A stretch of 64,000 nt of DNA from Thermothielavioides terrestris NRRL 8126 (taxonomy: Eukaryota; Ascomycota; Sordariomycetes; Sordariales; Chaetomiaceae): NCBI RefSeq assembly GCF_000226115.1, contig NC_016461.1:3472001-3536000 (forward strand), read 5' to 3'. Positions 32,072-42,000 of this stretch are shown here, piece by piece. Within the stretch, counting starts at the first letter, position 1, and the number at the start of each line of letters is the position of its first letter. The notes beneath the pieces were generated by a model. The model worked only from the letters and a program-made list of their open reading frames with translations, did not search any database and was not told where the DNA came from. The position numbers were made by a program, and so were the translations under genes.

Positions 32072-33355
32072 ATGGCGGATGCGCTAGACTCCCTGGTCAA
32101 GGGCGCGCCGCTGGCGCTGCCGGGCCAGGACCTGGCAAAAGCCGCCGCCTCCGCCTCCGCCTCCGCCTCCGCCTCCGCCTCCCCGTCCGTCCCCGGCAAG
32201 CCGGGCGACCCGCTTTCGCACACGCCGAGCTCGCCGTCGATGATTTACCTCAACCTGCTGATCCTCGAGGCGTCGCTGCGTGCCCAGTACCTCGAGCTTC
32301 GCGCCCGCCGCCGCCACCACACCTTCTTCCTGTCGCTGCTGACCCTGTGGACCGCCTTCTTCGGCTATGCGCTCTTCTTCGCGCCCCGCGAGGACGGCCG
32401 CGGCGTCGGCGGCAGCGTCTACTGGGTCGTCGAGACCACCGAGCACATGTGCTTCCTGGGCGGCATCATCACCGGCCTGCTGGTCTGGGCCACCGGCATC
32501 TGGGAGCGGGGCGTGCGCTGGCCGAGGCGCTGGTTTGCCGTCTCGAACCGGGGGCTGCGCGGCTTCAATTGCAAGCTGGTGCTCATGAAGCGGCCGTGGT
32601 GGAAGGAGGCGCTGAGCACGGTCGGCTGGTTTCTCACGTACGGCCTGTTTTCGAACAACGGGAGCTCGTACCGCTGGGTGGATCCGGCGCTGCTGCGGGA
32701 GGTGGATAGGGAGCTGAACCTGTCCAAGGAGAGCCACCCAACGGTGCACGTCACGAACTGGGACGAGGAGAAGGGCGGCCACGAGGAGGATCTGGCGCCG
32801 GGCGGAGACTACGTGAAGTTGCTGCTCCTGGCGAAGCCGTTCTCGCCGACTTTCAGGGAGAATTGGGAGCTGTACAGGGCCGAGTACTGGGAGAAGGAGA
32901 ACGAGCGGCGCGCCCTCCTGCGGCGCAAACTCAAGGAGCGCGATCGCAAGCTACGCCGCCAGAACGGCGGCTGGTTCTCGTGGCTTCCCTGGCGCCGGGC
33001 GCCGAGCGACAAGCCCGCCGTGTCGAACCACGAGAAGGCACCACATCACCCGCGGCACGCGGCCGTGGTGGGCGAACACCGGCGGGCGAGGAGCGGCAGC
33101 ACCGTCGTGCGCAGAGGGAGCATGTCGGGCGGCACCTCGTCGCGGAGCACCACACCGACGCTCGAGGGCGAGGAGCACCCCGGCGTCGCGCGGAAGGGCA
33201 GCTCGTCGTCGATCGCATCCGACAAGAAACGCAAGAAACTGGCCCCCGGGACCAAGACCCGCCCGCGCGTCGAGAGTCGGTCTGTCACGCCCGAGATCCC
33301 GTCGCCGCTGGGGAAGGAGAGCAGTCACGGGACGTCGCATGCTGCGAGCCCGTGA
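32072..33355 (+). CDS. SPO7: SPO7, regulatory subunit of the Nem1-Spo7 lipin phosphatase
   Basis: Single exon, 427 aa, from ATG 32072. Two membrane segments close together (about 84-103 FFLSLLTLWTAFFGYALFF and 126-144 MCFLGGIITGLLVWATGIW) with flanking basic residues are typical of Spo7, which anchors the Nem1 catalytic subunit at the nuclear envelope/ER. Conserved blocks follow: RWFAVSNRGLRGFNCKLVL, the WKEALSTVGWFLTYGLFS block and AKPFSPTFRENWELYRAEYW. The complex dephosphorylates lipin (Pah1) and so controls phosphatidic acid and nuclear membrane growth. The N-terminus carries an alternating Ala/Ser run (about 24-38, from a GCCTCC repeat at 32145-32187). The Arg/Ser-rich C-tail (from about 315) is longer than in yeast and likely disordered. 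Confidence 0.92.
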   Translation: MADALDSLVKGAPLALPGQDLAKAAASASASASASASPSVPGKPGDPLSHTPSSPSMIYLNLLILEASLRAQYLELRARRRHHTFFLSLLTLWTAFFGYALFFAPREDGRGVGGSVYWVVETTEHMCFLGGIITGLLVWATGIWERGVRWPRRWFAVSNRGLRGFNCKLVLMKRPWWKEALSTVGWFLTYGLFSNNGSSYRWVDPALLREVDRELNLSKESHPTVHVTNWDEEKGGHEEDLAPGGDYVKLLLLAKPFSPTFRENWELYRAEYWEKENERRALLRRKLKERDRKLRRQNGGWFSWLPWRRAPSDKPAVSNHEKAPHHPRHAAVVGEHRRARSGSTVVRRGSMSGGTSSRSTTPTLEGEEHPGVARKGSSSSIASDKKRKKLAPGTKTRPRVESRSVTPEIPSPLGKESSHGTSHAASP

Positions 33356-34119
33356 GGATTGCTACGCTGTGGGGATATGTTGTACTGTGCTGTGCTGTGC
33401 TGTATGTTAGAGCCATAGCGGCCGTTTGTGATAGCTATCTTGTCCAAGCAGGATTGCTCGCTGCCTCAATTGTTTTCATCAACCCGGTGACAGCTGTAAG
33501 TCCCCTTCAAAGACATTCCGGCTCCGGGTTGGGGTTATGTATGTCATGCCCAAGCCAGTGTCCAGCGCCCCACATGCCACTGGTATGCAGGCAGAAATGA
33601 CGACCATGTGAGAGCCAGCCGCGGCTTCATCTCGTGCTCCAGCCTCACCGACCAACTGGCGATTGGGGCTCACCGGGCAGTTGAAAGCCATGTGAAACAC
33701 AATGGACCGCTCATAGAATCGCGCATTCTAGAGAACCATCTCCTTGTACCAATGCCATACTACATAGCAGAAGGCCGGCTTCTTCATCTCGCTCGCCAGC
33801 ACTCAACCTGCTCACACTCGCAGTCTTGCGCACCACCGACACAGCACTCGCCAGCCACCCTCCACTTGCCACGCCGACCTAGGTCGAAACTGCAAACAAC
33901 CGAGAGACGGCATCAAGGCCGCCCCACGTTGCAAGCGGTGTTCTGTCGCCTGGCAGAATTCTTGCCGCCCCGAACAAGTACCTTGGCCGCAGCAGATATC
34001 CACAAAACCTACCGACTCACCACTAACACCGGTTCATCCTCGCCTTTTCACCCAACCAATCTCAGCACACGCTTTCCCACCTCCAACCCAAAGCACATCC
34101 AACCAAGGACGCAGCCACC
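33356..34119. other. Spacer SPO7/phosphatase-like gene
   Basis: This 764-bp intergenic region has a short CTGTG repeat (33379-33401) near the SPO7 stop. The 200 bp before 34120 are pyrimidine- and A-rich with many CAACC motifs, as in a fungal 5' leader. No gene is seen. Confidence 0.6.
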
Positions 34120-35184
34120 ATGGATCAGTTTCCCGCCTCCATCCAGCCAAGCGTGCTGCCCACGGCGCCCTACTCCTCGCGGCCGCCATCCCCACCCTCC
34201 ATCCACATCCCACCCCGCATCATCAACGGCACTGGCAGCAGCGGCGGCCACTCCAACGACGACGACCCCGCGACTCTAGCCACACCCGCGACCGCCTCCC
34301 CCAGCGACGTCATCATGTCCATCCACCCGTCCCCGGCCGCCGTGCACACCACGGGCCTCACCCCGGCCGAGCTGCACGCCATCACCCGCGGCGCCGCCCA
34401 GGCCGCCCGCGACGGCGCCAGCGCCTGGGTCTACGCCGCCCGCCGCGCCGCCCAGCCCGTGCTCGACTACCTGTACCTCGGCCCGGCCAGCGCCGTCAAG
34501 GACACCGCCTGGCTGGCCCGCGAGGGCATCACCATGGTGCTGTGCGCGCGCGACGCGCGGTTCGCCGCCGGCGGCGGCGCCGCCGCGGCAGGCATGCTGG
34601 TCGCCGGCGTCCGGCGCGCCGTGCAGGGCATGGCCGTCGAGGTGCAGGTCGTGGACGTGGCGGATGGGCGGGAGCTGGTGGCCGCGTTTTCCAGGGTCGT
34701 GGCGCTGGTCAATGAGCACGTCCTGAGGGTTGCGCGGGCGGCGGGCGCCAGGGAGGAGGAAGAAGGAGATGATGGGAGGAAAGCGCCGGCCCGCGGCAAG
34801 GTGCTGGTCGTGTGCGAGACGGGCAACGGGCGCTCGGCCGCCATGGTGGCTGCCTATCTGATGGCCATGTTCGGGCTCGATACGGTCCAAGCCGTGCAGT
34901 TCCTGCAGCTGCAGCGCTTCTGTGTCGCCCTGGGCGACGAGCTCAAGTTCGTGCTGCAGGCGTACGGCGACATCCTTCGTGCGAGGGGCGACGTCATGGG
35001 CGGATACCAGCAGGCGGACCAGCAGGAGGGTATTGGGCGGCTCGCGGCGCAGTCGAAGAGGCGGCTTGAACATGCGAGCGGGAACGCCGGGGAGTTGGGC
35101 GCGGACGACATGGTCGTCGACGAGATGGACGAGGAGCGGTACGCGAACAGGACATTCGCGCCCTTTGTCGAGCGGGATTTCTAG
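34120..35184 (+). CDS. Dual-specificity-phosphatase/STYX-like protein
   Basis: Single exon, 354 aa, ATG 34120 in CACCATGG context. After a Pro/Ser-rich N-terminus, residues about 110-300 match a DUSP/STYX fold: LDYLYLGPASAVKDTAWLAR and GITMVLCARD, then the P-loop KVLVVCETGNGRSAAMVAAY (about 227-246). The C-x5-R core is intact (C-ETGNG-R-S), but the usual preceding histidine is valine. STYX pseudophosphatases lose the cysteine, which is kept here, so catalysis is possible but the Cys pKa should be altered. The following QAVQFLQLQRFCVALGDELK fits the DUSP C-terminal helices. It ends in an acidic tail. Substrate unknown. Confidence 0.78.
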   Translation: MDQFPASIQPSVLPTAPYSSRPPSPPSIHIPPRIINGTGSSGGHSNDDDPATLATPATASPSDVIMSIHPSPAAVHTTGLTPAELHAITRGAAQAARDGASAWVYAARRAAQPVLDYLYLGPASAVKDTAWLAREGITMVLCARDARFAAGGGAAAAGMLVAGVRRAVQGMAVEVQVVDVADGRELVAAFSRVVALVNEHVLRVARAAGAREEEEGDDGRKAPARGKVLVVCETGNGRSAAMVAAYLMAMFGLDTVQAVQFLQLQRFCVALGDELKFVLQAYGDILRARGDVMGGYQQADQQEGIGRLAAQSKRRLEHASGNAGELGADDMVVDEMDEERYANRTFAPFVERDF

Positions 35185-36474
35185 GGGCCTTCGGCTGGAC
35201 GGCTGCTACGGAGTACACGGAAGGAGTTGCGACGGGAATGGATGGGCTCAGGCAGGGATGACGACTTGCTCTCTTAGAGCCCTTAGAACCCTTGTGTTTG
35301 TTTAGACTTGGTGTTGCCGAACTGGCGTTTGGGGGTTGGATTGGTTGCTTTACGGCAGTGTTATACCCCGTCGACCCGGTCTTTGACTTGGTGCTGTTAT
35401 AGCAGTGTGCATCTACCGGACTACGGGCCTGGCTTGCGGCGCTGTTGCATTTTCGTGGAGGCAAGGCGAAGAAGTTGGAGGCATCGGACTGGTGTTCGGG
35501 ATGTCATTGTCAGGTCAAGCTGATATCGGGATCGGGCATCTCCAAAGATGCTCATACAACATGAGCTCGGAGATAATGCGCAACTGAAGTGCCACTGATG
35601 TGCCAAGCTGGAGCGGACGAGTTATCGTGGGTGAGGGGGAACGCGGAGAGGATTTTGAAGTACGGATACATTGGCACCGACGTTGGTCTCCTCCTCCGCG
35701 TCGTTCTCGATCTCTCCTCCGTGGACCGAGCCACGCCTGGCGTTACCTCGATTCCTGCCATCCCGAGATTTTCCAAGCCGTTCCCCCCAAGATTGCGGTT
35801 CGTTGATAAGAGAAGTGACAAAGAAGAGTACCTGCCGGCAAATCATGTAGAATCGGCGGACGGGGAGCCCGCTCCTGTTCGTTCTGTATACGTGATGCGG
35901 TCTTTCGAGCTCCCTGCCTCTGCCAGACGCCCTCCGCCCCGCGCGCACCTTGACACGTCCCCTACGAGAAGCGGCGGGAATCTCGAGGTTGGTCGATTAT
36001 GCCCTCGAACACAGCCCTACCATGAGCGCGGGCTCATCCGGAAGGTGGGACGTGAAGCTGAACTTCAGTGGCCAAATGCAGTCTCTTCTCTTTAGCGTCT
36101 CTTCATTTCAGTAAAATCAGCCTTCTACATGACAAAGCGACCCGAGTTGAACAGGCGCTGATGATATATGCAAGTTTGAGTCGCCGTTTACGGAAGCTGG
36201 GTGTTGTCGGGAGGCGAGATAATTTGGGTATGGGAGGCAGGTGCTACGCGATGCAGAAGTCCAGGTGGGTTCACCTGGAATCGCTAGCGATAGACCGCGG
36301 CCACATGATTCTCCGGCGACAAGGAGGCACCATGTGCCCTCCAATGTTCGTGCGACGCGGCAGAACGAGGAGCGTCTGCAACCCAGGAATTCTCCTGGCA
36401 CCAAGACTGGACACGCCTCCGACCGGGGAAGATTCGCAGCTTGACTGAGCTTGATGCACCCGGGCCAGCCGTCC
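35185..36474. other. Convergent spacer phosphatase-like/MET2
   Basis: This 1.29-kb region between converging genes contains several overlapping open frames of 60-168 codons. None shows family motifs, good codon bias or a supporting splice structure. I regard it as 3' UTR and spacer. Confidence 0.55.
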
Positions 36475-38125
36475 TTACCACGCCGTAATATCCTCCACCT
36501 CAGCCTCCCCAAACGTGCTGCTCTTGGTCAGCTGACCGACCGAGCTCTCCACAACCTCGCCATTGCTGTCCTTATCCATGATGTCCGGGAGTACCTCCCT
36601 CAAGAAGTCGAGAATGTAGTGGTTGACCTGCTCGAACTGCAGGAGGAACGCGTCGTGGCCCTCCGGACTGTCGATCCGCTCGAGCCGGGCGTTCCTGATG
36701 TGCGCCGCCAGCTCCTCCTGCTCGGCAAAGGTGAACAGCCCGTCGCTCTCGATACCGAGGACTAGCGTAGGTTGCTCGATCATGGCCAGCGCCTCGGCCA
36801 CCGTCCCCGCGCGGCCTCGGCTCACGTCGTGCGTGTCCAGCTTGCGCGTCATGGCAATGTAGCAATTGCTGTCGAACCGCTTCACGAACTTCTCGCCCTG
36901 GTACCGCAGATACGACTGCGCCGAGAAGTAGGTGGAACCCGTCGGCATAACCTCGCCTCCTGTCAGGCTCCCGTTCTTGGGCCCGTGGAACTGCGGGTCA
37001 ACGGACGAACCCCCGGGCTGCTCGTGCGTGGAAGGTGTGCCTCCCTCGCTGCTTTGTCGAGACGGATTGCGCTTCCACTTGTGCCCGTCGTTGTGAATAT
37101 GGAAATGCGCTTCCGAAGGAGTAACGGGCGTCGGCCGCTCACGGATCGTCTGCCGGCGCGAAGGATCCGGAATGTTCCGGCCAAAGCGCGCTTCAAACGA
37201 GTTGCGGCTCCGGTAGGTCAGGAGCGCGGCCATGCGTGCGGCGCCGAGACCCGTCGAGGGGGGGTCGGAAAACGAGTAGTAGCCGTCCTCGTACTTGGGA
37301 TCGGCGTAGATGGACTGGCGCTGGGCCTCGCCCCAGCTGATACCCCAGGCGCTATGCCTGCTCGAGGTGGCGATGGGCACGATGCACCGCACATAGTCCT
37401 TGCCGAAATAGGCCCACTCCAGCACAACCATACCGCCGAGCGACCCGCCGATCACGGCGGCAACCTGCTTCACGCCTAGATCGTCAAGCAGCAATTTGTG
37501 CAGCCTAATCATAGCAACCATGTGAGCGCTGGGCCCGCAATTGCAGCAGGAAGCCTCATTACCTACCGAACATCATCGCGAATGGTGGTCAGCGGGAACT
37601 CGGGCCCGTACCGGCCCTTGGACGGATCTCCGTCCTTGGCGGTCACGGGGCTGGCGGTGCCGTACGGGCTCCCCAGGCTGTTCATGCACACGACGAAGAA
37701 GCGAGACGTGTCGAATGCCCGGCCAGGCCCGCCCAGGAGCGGCCCCCACCAGTCGCCCACATCGGCGCTGCCGGTGAGGGCGTGGCAGATGACCATCACG
37801 TTGCTGCCATCCGGTGCCAGCGTGCCGCGGGTGGTGTATGCCACGGGGACATTGCGGAGAGTCACGCCCGACTCAAGCGTGAAGGACGGGATGACGGCTA
37901 TCTGCTGGTGCGGGATGAGCGCCGCGAACGGATTCTCGGGCTGCGAGTGGATTCTTTCTTGGAAGTATTCAGTCACCGCTCCTCTCGGGCAGATGCATGA
38001 GGGGACAAATAGAACGGGAAACTGGAAAGCCCAAGCAAAGAAAAGAGGCAAGACATGAGGGGAACCAGGACTGACTCACCATATCTTGGCCTCTGGCCAT
38101 CATCGCCCACATCGTTTGGAGTCAT
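36475..38125 (-). CDS. MET2: Homoserine O-acetyltransferase
   Basis: Three exons: 38125-38080, 37981-37567 and 37504-36475, giving 496 aa. Intron 1 has donor GTGAGT (38079); its acceptor is GAGAG (exon from 37981) or three bases later (37978), a one-codon ambiguity. Intron 2 is 62 nt (GTAGGT...ATTAG) and restores DDVRLHKLLLDDLGVKQVAA. The enzyme acetylates homoserine with acetyl-CoA, the committed step towards methionine via O-acetylhomoserine. Hallmarks: IPSFTLESGVTLRNVPVAYT, CHALTGSADVGDWWGPLLGG, the nucleophile elbow GGSLGGMVVLEW, LVLGIESDGLFTFAEQEELA (acid) and DSPEGHDAFLL (catalytic His). A Ser/His-rich insert (about 285-330) is common in filamentous fungal orthologues. A perfect GCN4/CPC1-type site lies 120 bp upstream. 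Confidence 0.96.
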
Positions 38126-39013
38126 GGCGAACAATAATTGCTGTTTTTTTCGTTTGTTTTTATAAAGAGCAATGGACAATCCGCTCCCAGCCTTGACGCT
38201 CACCAACGTTATCCTTTATAAAGGGGAAAATTGTAAACGCTTGGATGAGTCAAGGGCCACATCAATACGGCGGGAAAGTTTCAGTCACGGCGGGCGGGAC
38301 GAGATGGGGCTTCGGGAGCCGCAAGCGCTGATTGCGCAATTCCGTATGACTGGCATCCATCCATGTTGGACAGGGACCCGAGGTGTGTTGCACGCCTGGG
38401 CCGGGGGCCGGCAATCGGACGTGGGAAAGATTTGGAAAGTTTTGGACGGGGTTCAAGTGGGCCGGTGGGTCAGTGCGCCATGCACTCAGTTTTGAATCTC
38501 CCTGCAGCCTTGCCGAACGAGGCTGCTAACAAGCACCACTGGCAGTGGGCCCGCCAAAGGCAAACCACCAACGCGAGTGAGAGCTTCGATTGGCGGTGGT
38601 TGTGGGCGACCTTGACGCGAAGCAGCTCCTTCCATTGTTCTTTGACCTTTGAGCCAGCATCGCCAAACTGGGCCAACTGGCATCCGGCCCTTCACCAGAT
38701 TCCTCACTTTTGGCGCTCACCAAAATCATTTCGACAAAATTTTGCGATCTGTACATGTGGGCTATTCAGTTTCTTTTCCCTGCTTTCTCCACCGCCTGCG
38801 CCTGTGGTTGCGCCTTCGCCGCATGGCGCACTTCTCCTCTTTGGCCTGGACTGCCGCACTTCGCGTTGTCGGCTTGCTAATTCTTTGCGCAGGCTTCTAG
38901 CTCGACGGTAATTATCGGTTCCATCACGATCATTGGGTTTTTCGCGGCGGCGACCACCGGCTGCACGCCGCGCCTTCGATAAATGACCCGCCATCTCCGT
39001 TGCCGTCGTTAAG
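38126..39013. other. Divergent promoter region MET2/THO2
   Basis: This 888-bp spacer is shared by two divergent genes. Apart from the MET2-side TATA-like and GCN4-type sites it shows only short ORFs. The THO2-proximal half is T/C-rich (38755-38890). Confidence 0.6.
38215..38252 (-). promoter_or_regulatory. MET2 promoter: TATA-like box and GCN4/CPC1 site
   Basis: TTTATAAA at 38215-38222 (90 bp before the MET2 ATG) is followed further upstream by ATGAGTCA at 38245-38252, which reads TGACTCAT on the MET2 strand. This is the exact consensus of the bZIP activator GCN4/CPC1 that switches on amino-acid biosynthesis genes under starvation. The match and the spacing are seen; the regulation is inferred from the pathway. 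Confidence 0.65.
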
Positions 39014-42000
39014 ATGCCACCGAAGCGAAAGAGAAACGACCGCGGCCCCAGCGATATCGGTCCCTCTAGACCGTCGCCGCATCGACCTGCCGACACGGCT
39101 TTAGGGCAGCACGACAGGAGCTTCGATGGGAGTCGGAGCGGCCGTGGCGGGAGAAACCAGCGGAGATCGGATCGTCGCGACTCGTCGCAGTCCTCAGCTC
39201 CAAACTCATCATTCGGCGCCTCCGACCTGCGATCACCGCCGCTGCCTCGACCCTCGAGCTCTTCATCCTCAGCCGCGCCTCCGTCCTCAGGCGCGCCCCC
39301 GCCCCCGCCCCCGGCCCCGACCGTCGTAACGACAACGTCGGCGCCCACGCCAGCCCCGGCTGCACCTTCTCCCATACAACCCTTCTACGACTACAGCATC
39401 ATCACGGAAGATCGCGTGAGCAGATGGGCAAAGGGCGCCCGGCAGGAAGTCATTGAACATGGCGTCCAGTCACGCGAGGACGAAGATCTGACAGAAGTCG
39501 TCATGATCTTCCAGGAGCTGATCCATTCCGTGACCGACGGCCGGCTGCCTGGCGCTGATGCTGGCGCGGTGGTCAAAGAGATCCTCGGCCCTGATTTATC
39601 AGAGGCCGACCGCAAGGCCGGTGTCGTGTTCGATCCGCACACCTTATTCCTCGACACGGTCTCGACATTCCTGGACGTCGAGTCGGGCCCGCTTCACCCG
39701 CAGCTACGCGATTTTATGGTAGCAACAGACGTCTCACCCGCCCTGATGCGGCTCGTCCTAGATCCTCCGATTCTCCAACACCTCGACCTGATCCGCGAGA
39801 CGTTCGTGCGGATGGGTATCCGCCAGTCGACAAACCTTCTGTATCGTCAGGCAAGTTACAACCTCCTGCGCGAGGAGACCGAGGGCTTCTCGAAGCTCCT
39901 CACCGAGCTGTTCACCACGAGCAGTTCCGAGCCGCCATCCTCCGAGGTCGTGCAGGCTGCGTTCAACAAGGTTATGGGCCTTATTGGGACCTTCGACCTG
40001 CACCCTGGCCGCGTTTTGGACGTGACGTTCGACGTCTTCGCTGCGGTGCTCATCAAGCAGTGCCGCTTCTTCGTCAAGTTTTTGCGCATCAGCTCATGGT
40101 GGCCCCGCAGCCAACTCAGCCAACCGAACGGAACCTTCACCGGAGGTTTGCCCATATGGGCTCTGCCAGAACATTCCGGCTGGATGACGACGGAGGAGGA
40201 AGAGGCCAGCATCGCCGCACAACGGCTGCAGCGGGACATCGCGTTTTGGGAGAGAGCACGCAAGATCAAGCTCGACGCTTACTTCGAGCTGGGCGGTAGG
40301 CAACTCACCGCGTCGGAGGAAGAGCGTTTGACAAACGGCGCGACGCAAGACGGCGCCGAATCGAGCATCGAGCAAGACTGGATCAAGATCACCAAGACGC
40401 TCCCGCCCCCGGGCAACCGGGATGCGGCCCAGATGCTGGGATTCAAGCTCCGCTTCTACACTTCGGAGGCGAGAGACGCCGAAGACACCCTACCGGCGAA
40501 CCTGCTCTACCTCATAGCCCTGCTGATCAAAATCGGCTTCATCTCGCTGACCGATCTCTGGAACCACGTATGGCCCCCAGAGGAGAACATGGAAAACGTC
40601 AAGGCCCAGCGGATGAAGGAACTAGAAGAGAAGGAGAAGGCCAGCAGGCCGGGCGGCGAAAAGAACGCCTTGATGATGGCTGGAGCTCTCCCGGACGACA
40701 TGCCGCCGCCTCCCGGAAACTCTCGCCGCGATGCGGCCGCAAGCAGGCCTGATGCCGACAAGAAGGCTGCCGAGTCCACGGAAGAGAAGCCGAAGCTCCC
40801 GGAACCAACCGACCAGAAGGTACACCTCCTCAAGTGCCTCCTCACCATCGGCGCTCTCCCCGAATCCCTCTTCATCATCGGGCGGCACCCCTGGATCCTG
40901 CAAGCGTATCCGGACGACATCCTCCCCCTGTTCCACCGCATCCTCCACCAGTCTATCGAGGTCGTCTACCAGCAGAGCCGCCCGACGTCTTCACGACCCA
41001 CAGAATGTCCCGCCAAAAAGCTGCCGGATCTTGACCAGTCGGGCGTGCCGAAAGGAAGCGTCAAACTCTCCGCGCCACCCGTCAAGCGGGCATTGAGATG
41101 GCCGTACCCAGACAAGGCCGAGGTCGGAGACGGCGCGTCCTACCGCTTTTACTGGGACGAGTGGGCGGATAACATCCCGGTCTGCCAGACCGTGGACGAC
41201 CTCTTCACGCTTTGCGACTCGCTTGTCAACGTCATCGGCGTCAATATCGGCCTCGACGCCTCCCTCGTGGCCAAACTCGCCAGCATCGGCGCCAAGAGCC
41301 TCGCTGATGACCGCTCCCCTGGCAACGTTGCACGATGGCTCGATCTGCTCAAGCGCCTGCTCGTTCCGTCGCTGAGCTTGGGCGAACCAAACTCATCCGT
41401 CTGCGAGAGCGTTTGGGCGCTGCTCAAGCAGTACCCGATCCGGACTCGATTCAATGTCTACGCGGAGTGGTACGAAGGCTCCATTTCTCGCCTCGAGCCG
41501 ATCAAGAAGGCCTTCGCTCGGACGAGACTCGAGACGCTCAGCAAGATGAAGCGACTGTCTTTGACCAACATCCCCCAAATGGCTAAGAGCCTGGCAAAGA
41601 TCGCCTACCCGTCACCCGGCATCGTTTGCAAGGTTGCCCTCCTCCAGATCGAGTCGTACAGCAATTTGATCGAGGCATTTGTCGAGTGCGCCAAGTACTT
41701 TACCGATCTGGGCTACGATGTCCTTGTCTGGTCCGTGCTGAGCTCCCTCGGTGGCCAACAGCGGAGCCGCACTCAGGAGACCTCGGTTTTGCTCACCAGC
41801 AAGTGGCTGCAAGCACTGTCGCGGTTCTCCGGGAAGGTCTTCCAGCGCTATTCCAACATGGATCCGTCGCCAATTCTTCGCTACGTCCACAACCAGCTGC
41901 TGAAGGGCAACTCGACGGACTTGCTCATCCTGGAAGAGCTGATCGGCTCCATGGGCGGGGTCGTCTCCGGCCTGGACTTTACCGATGCTCAGCTGCACGC

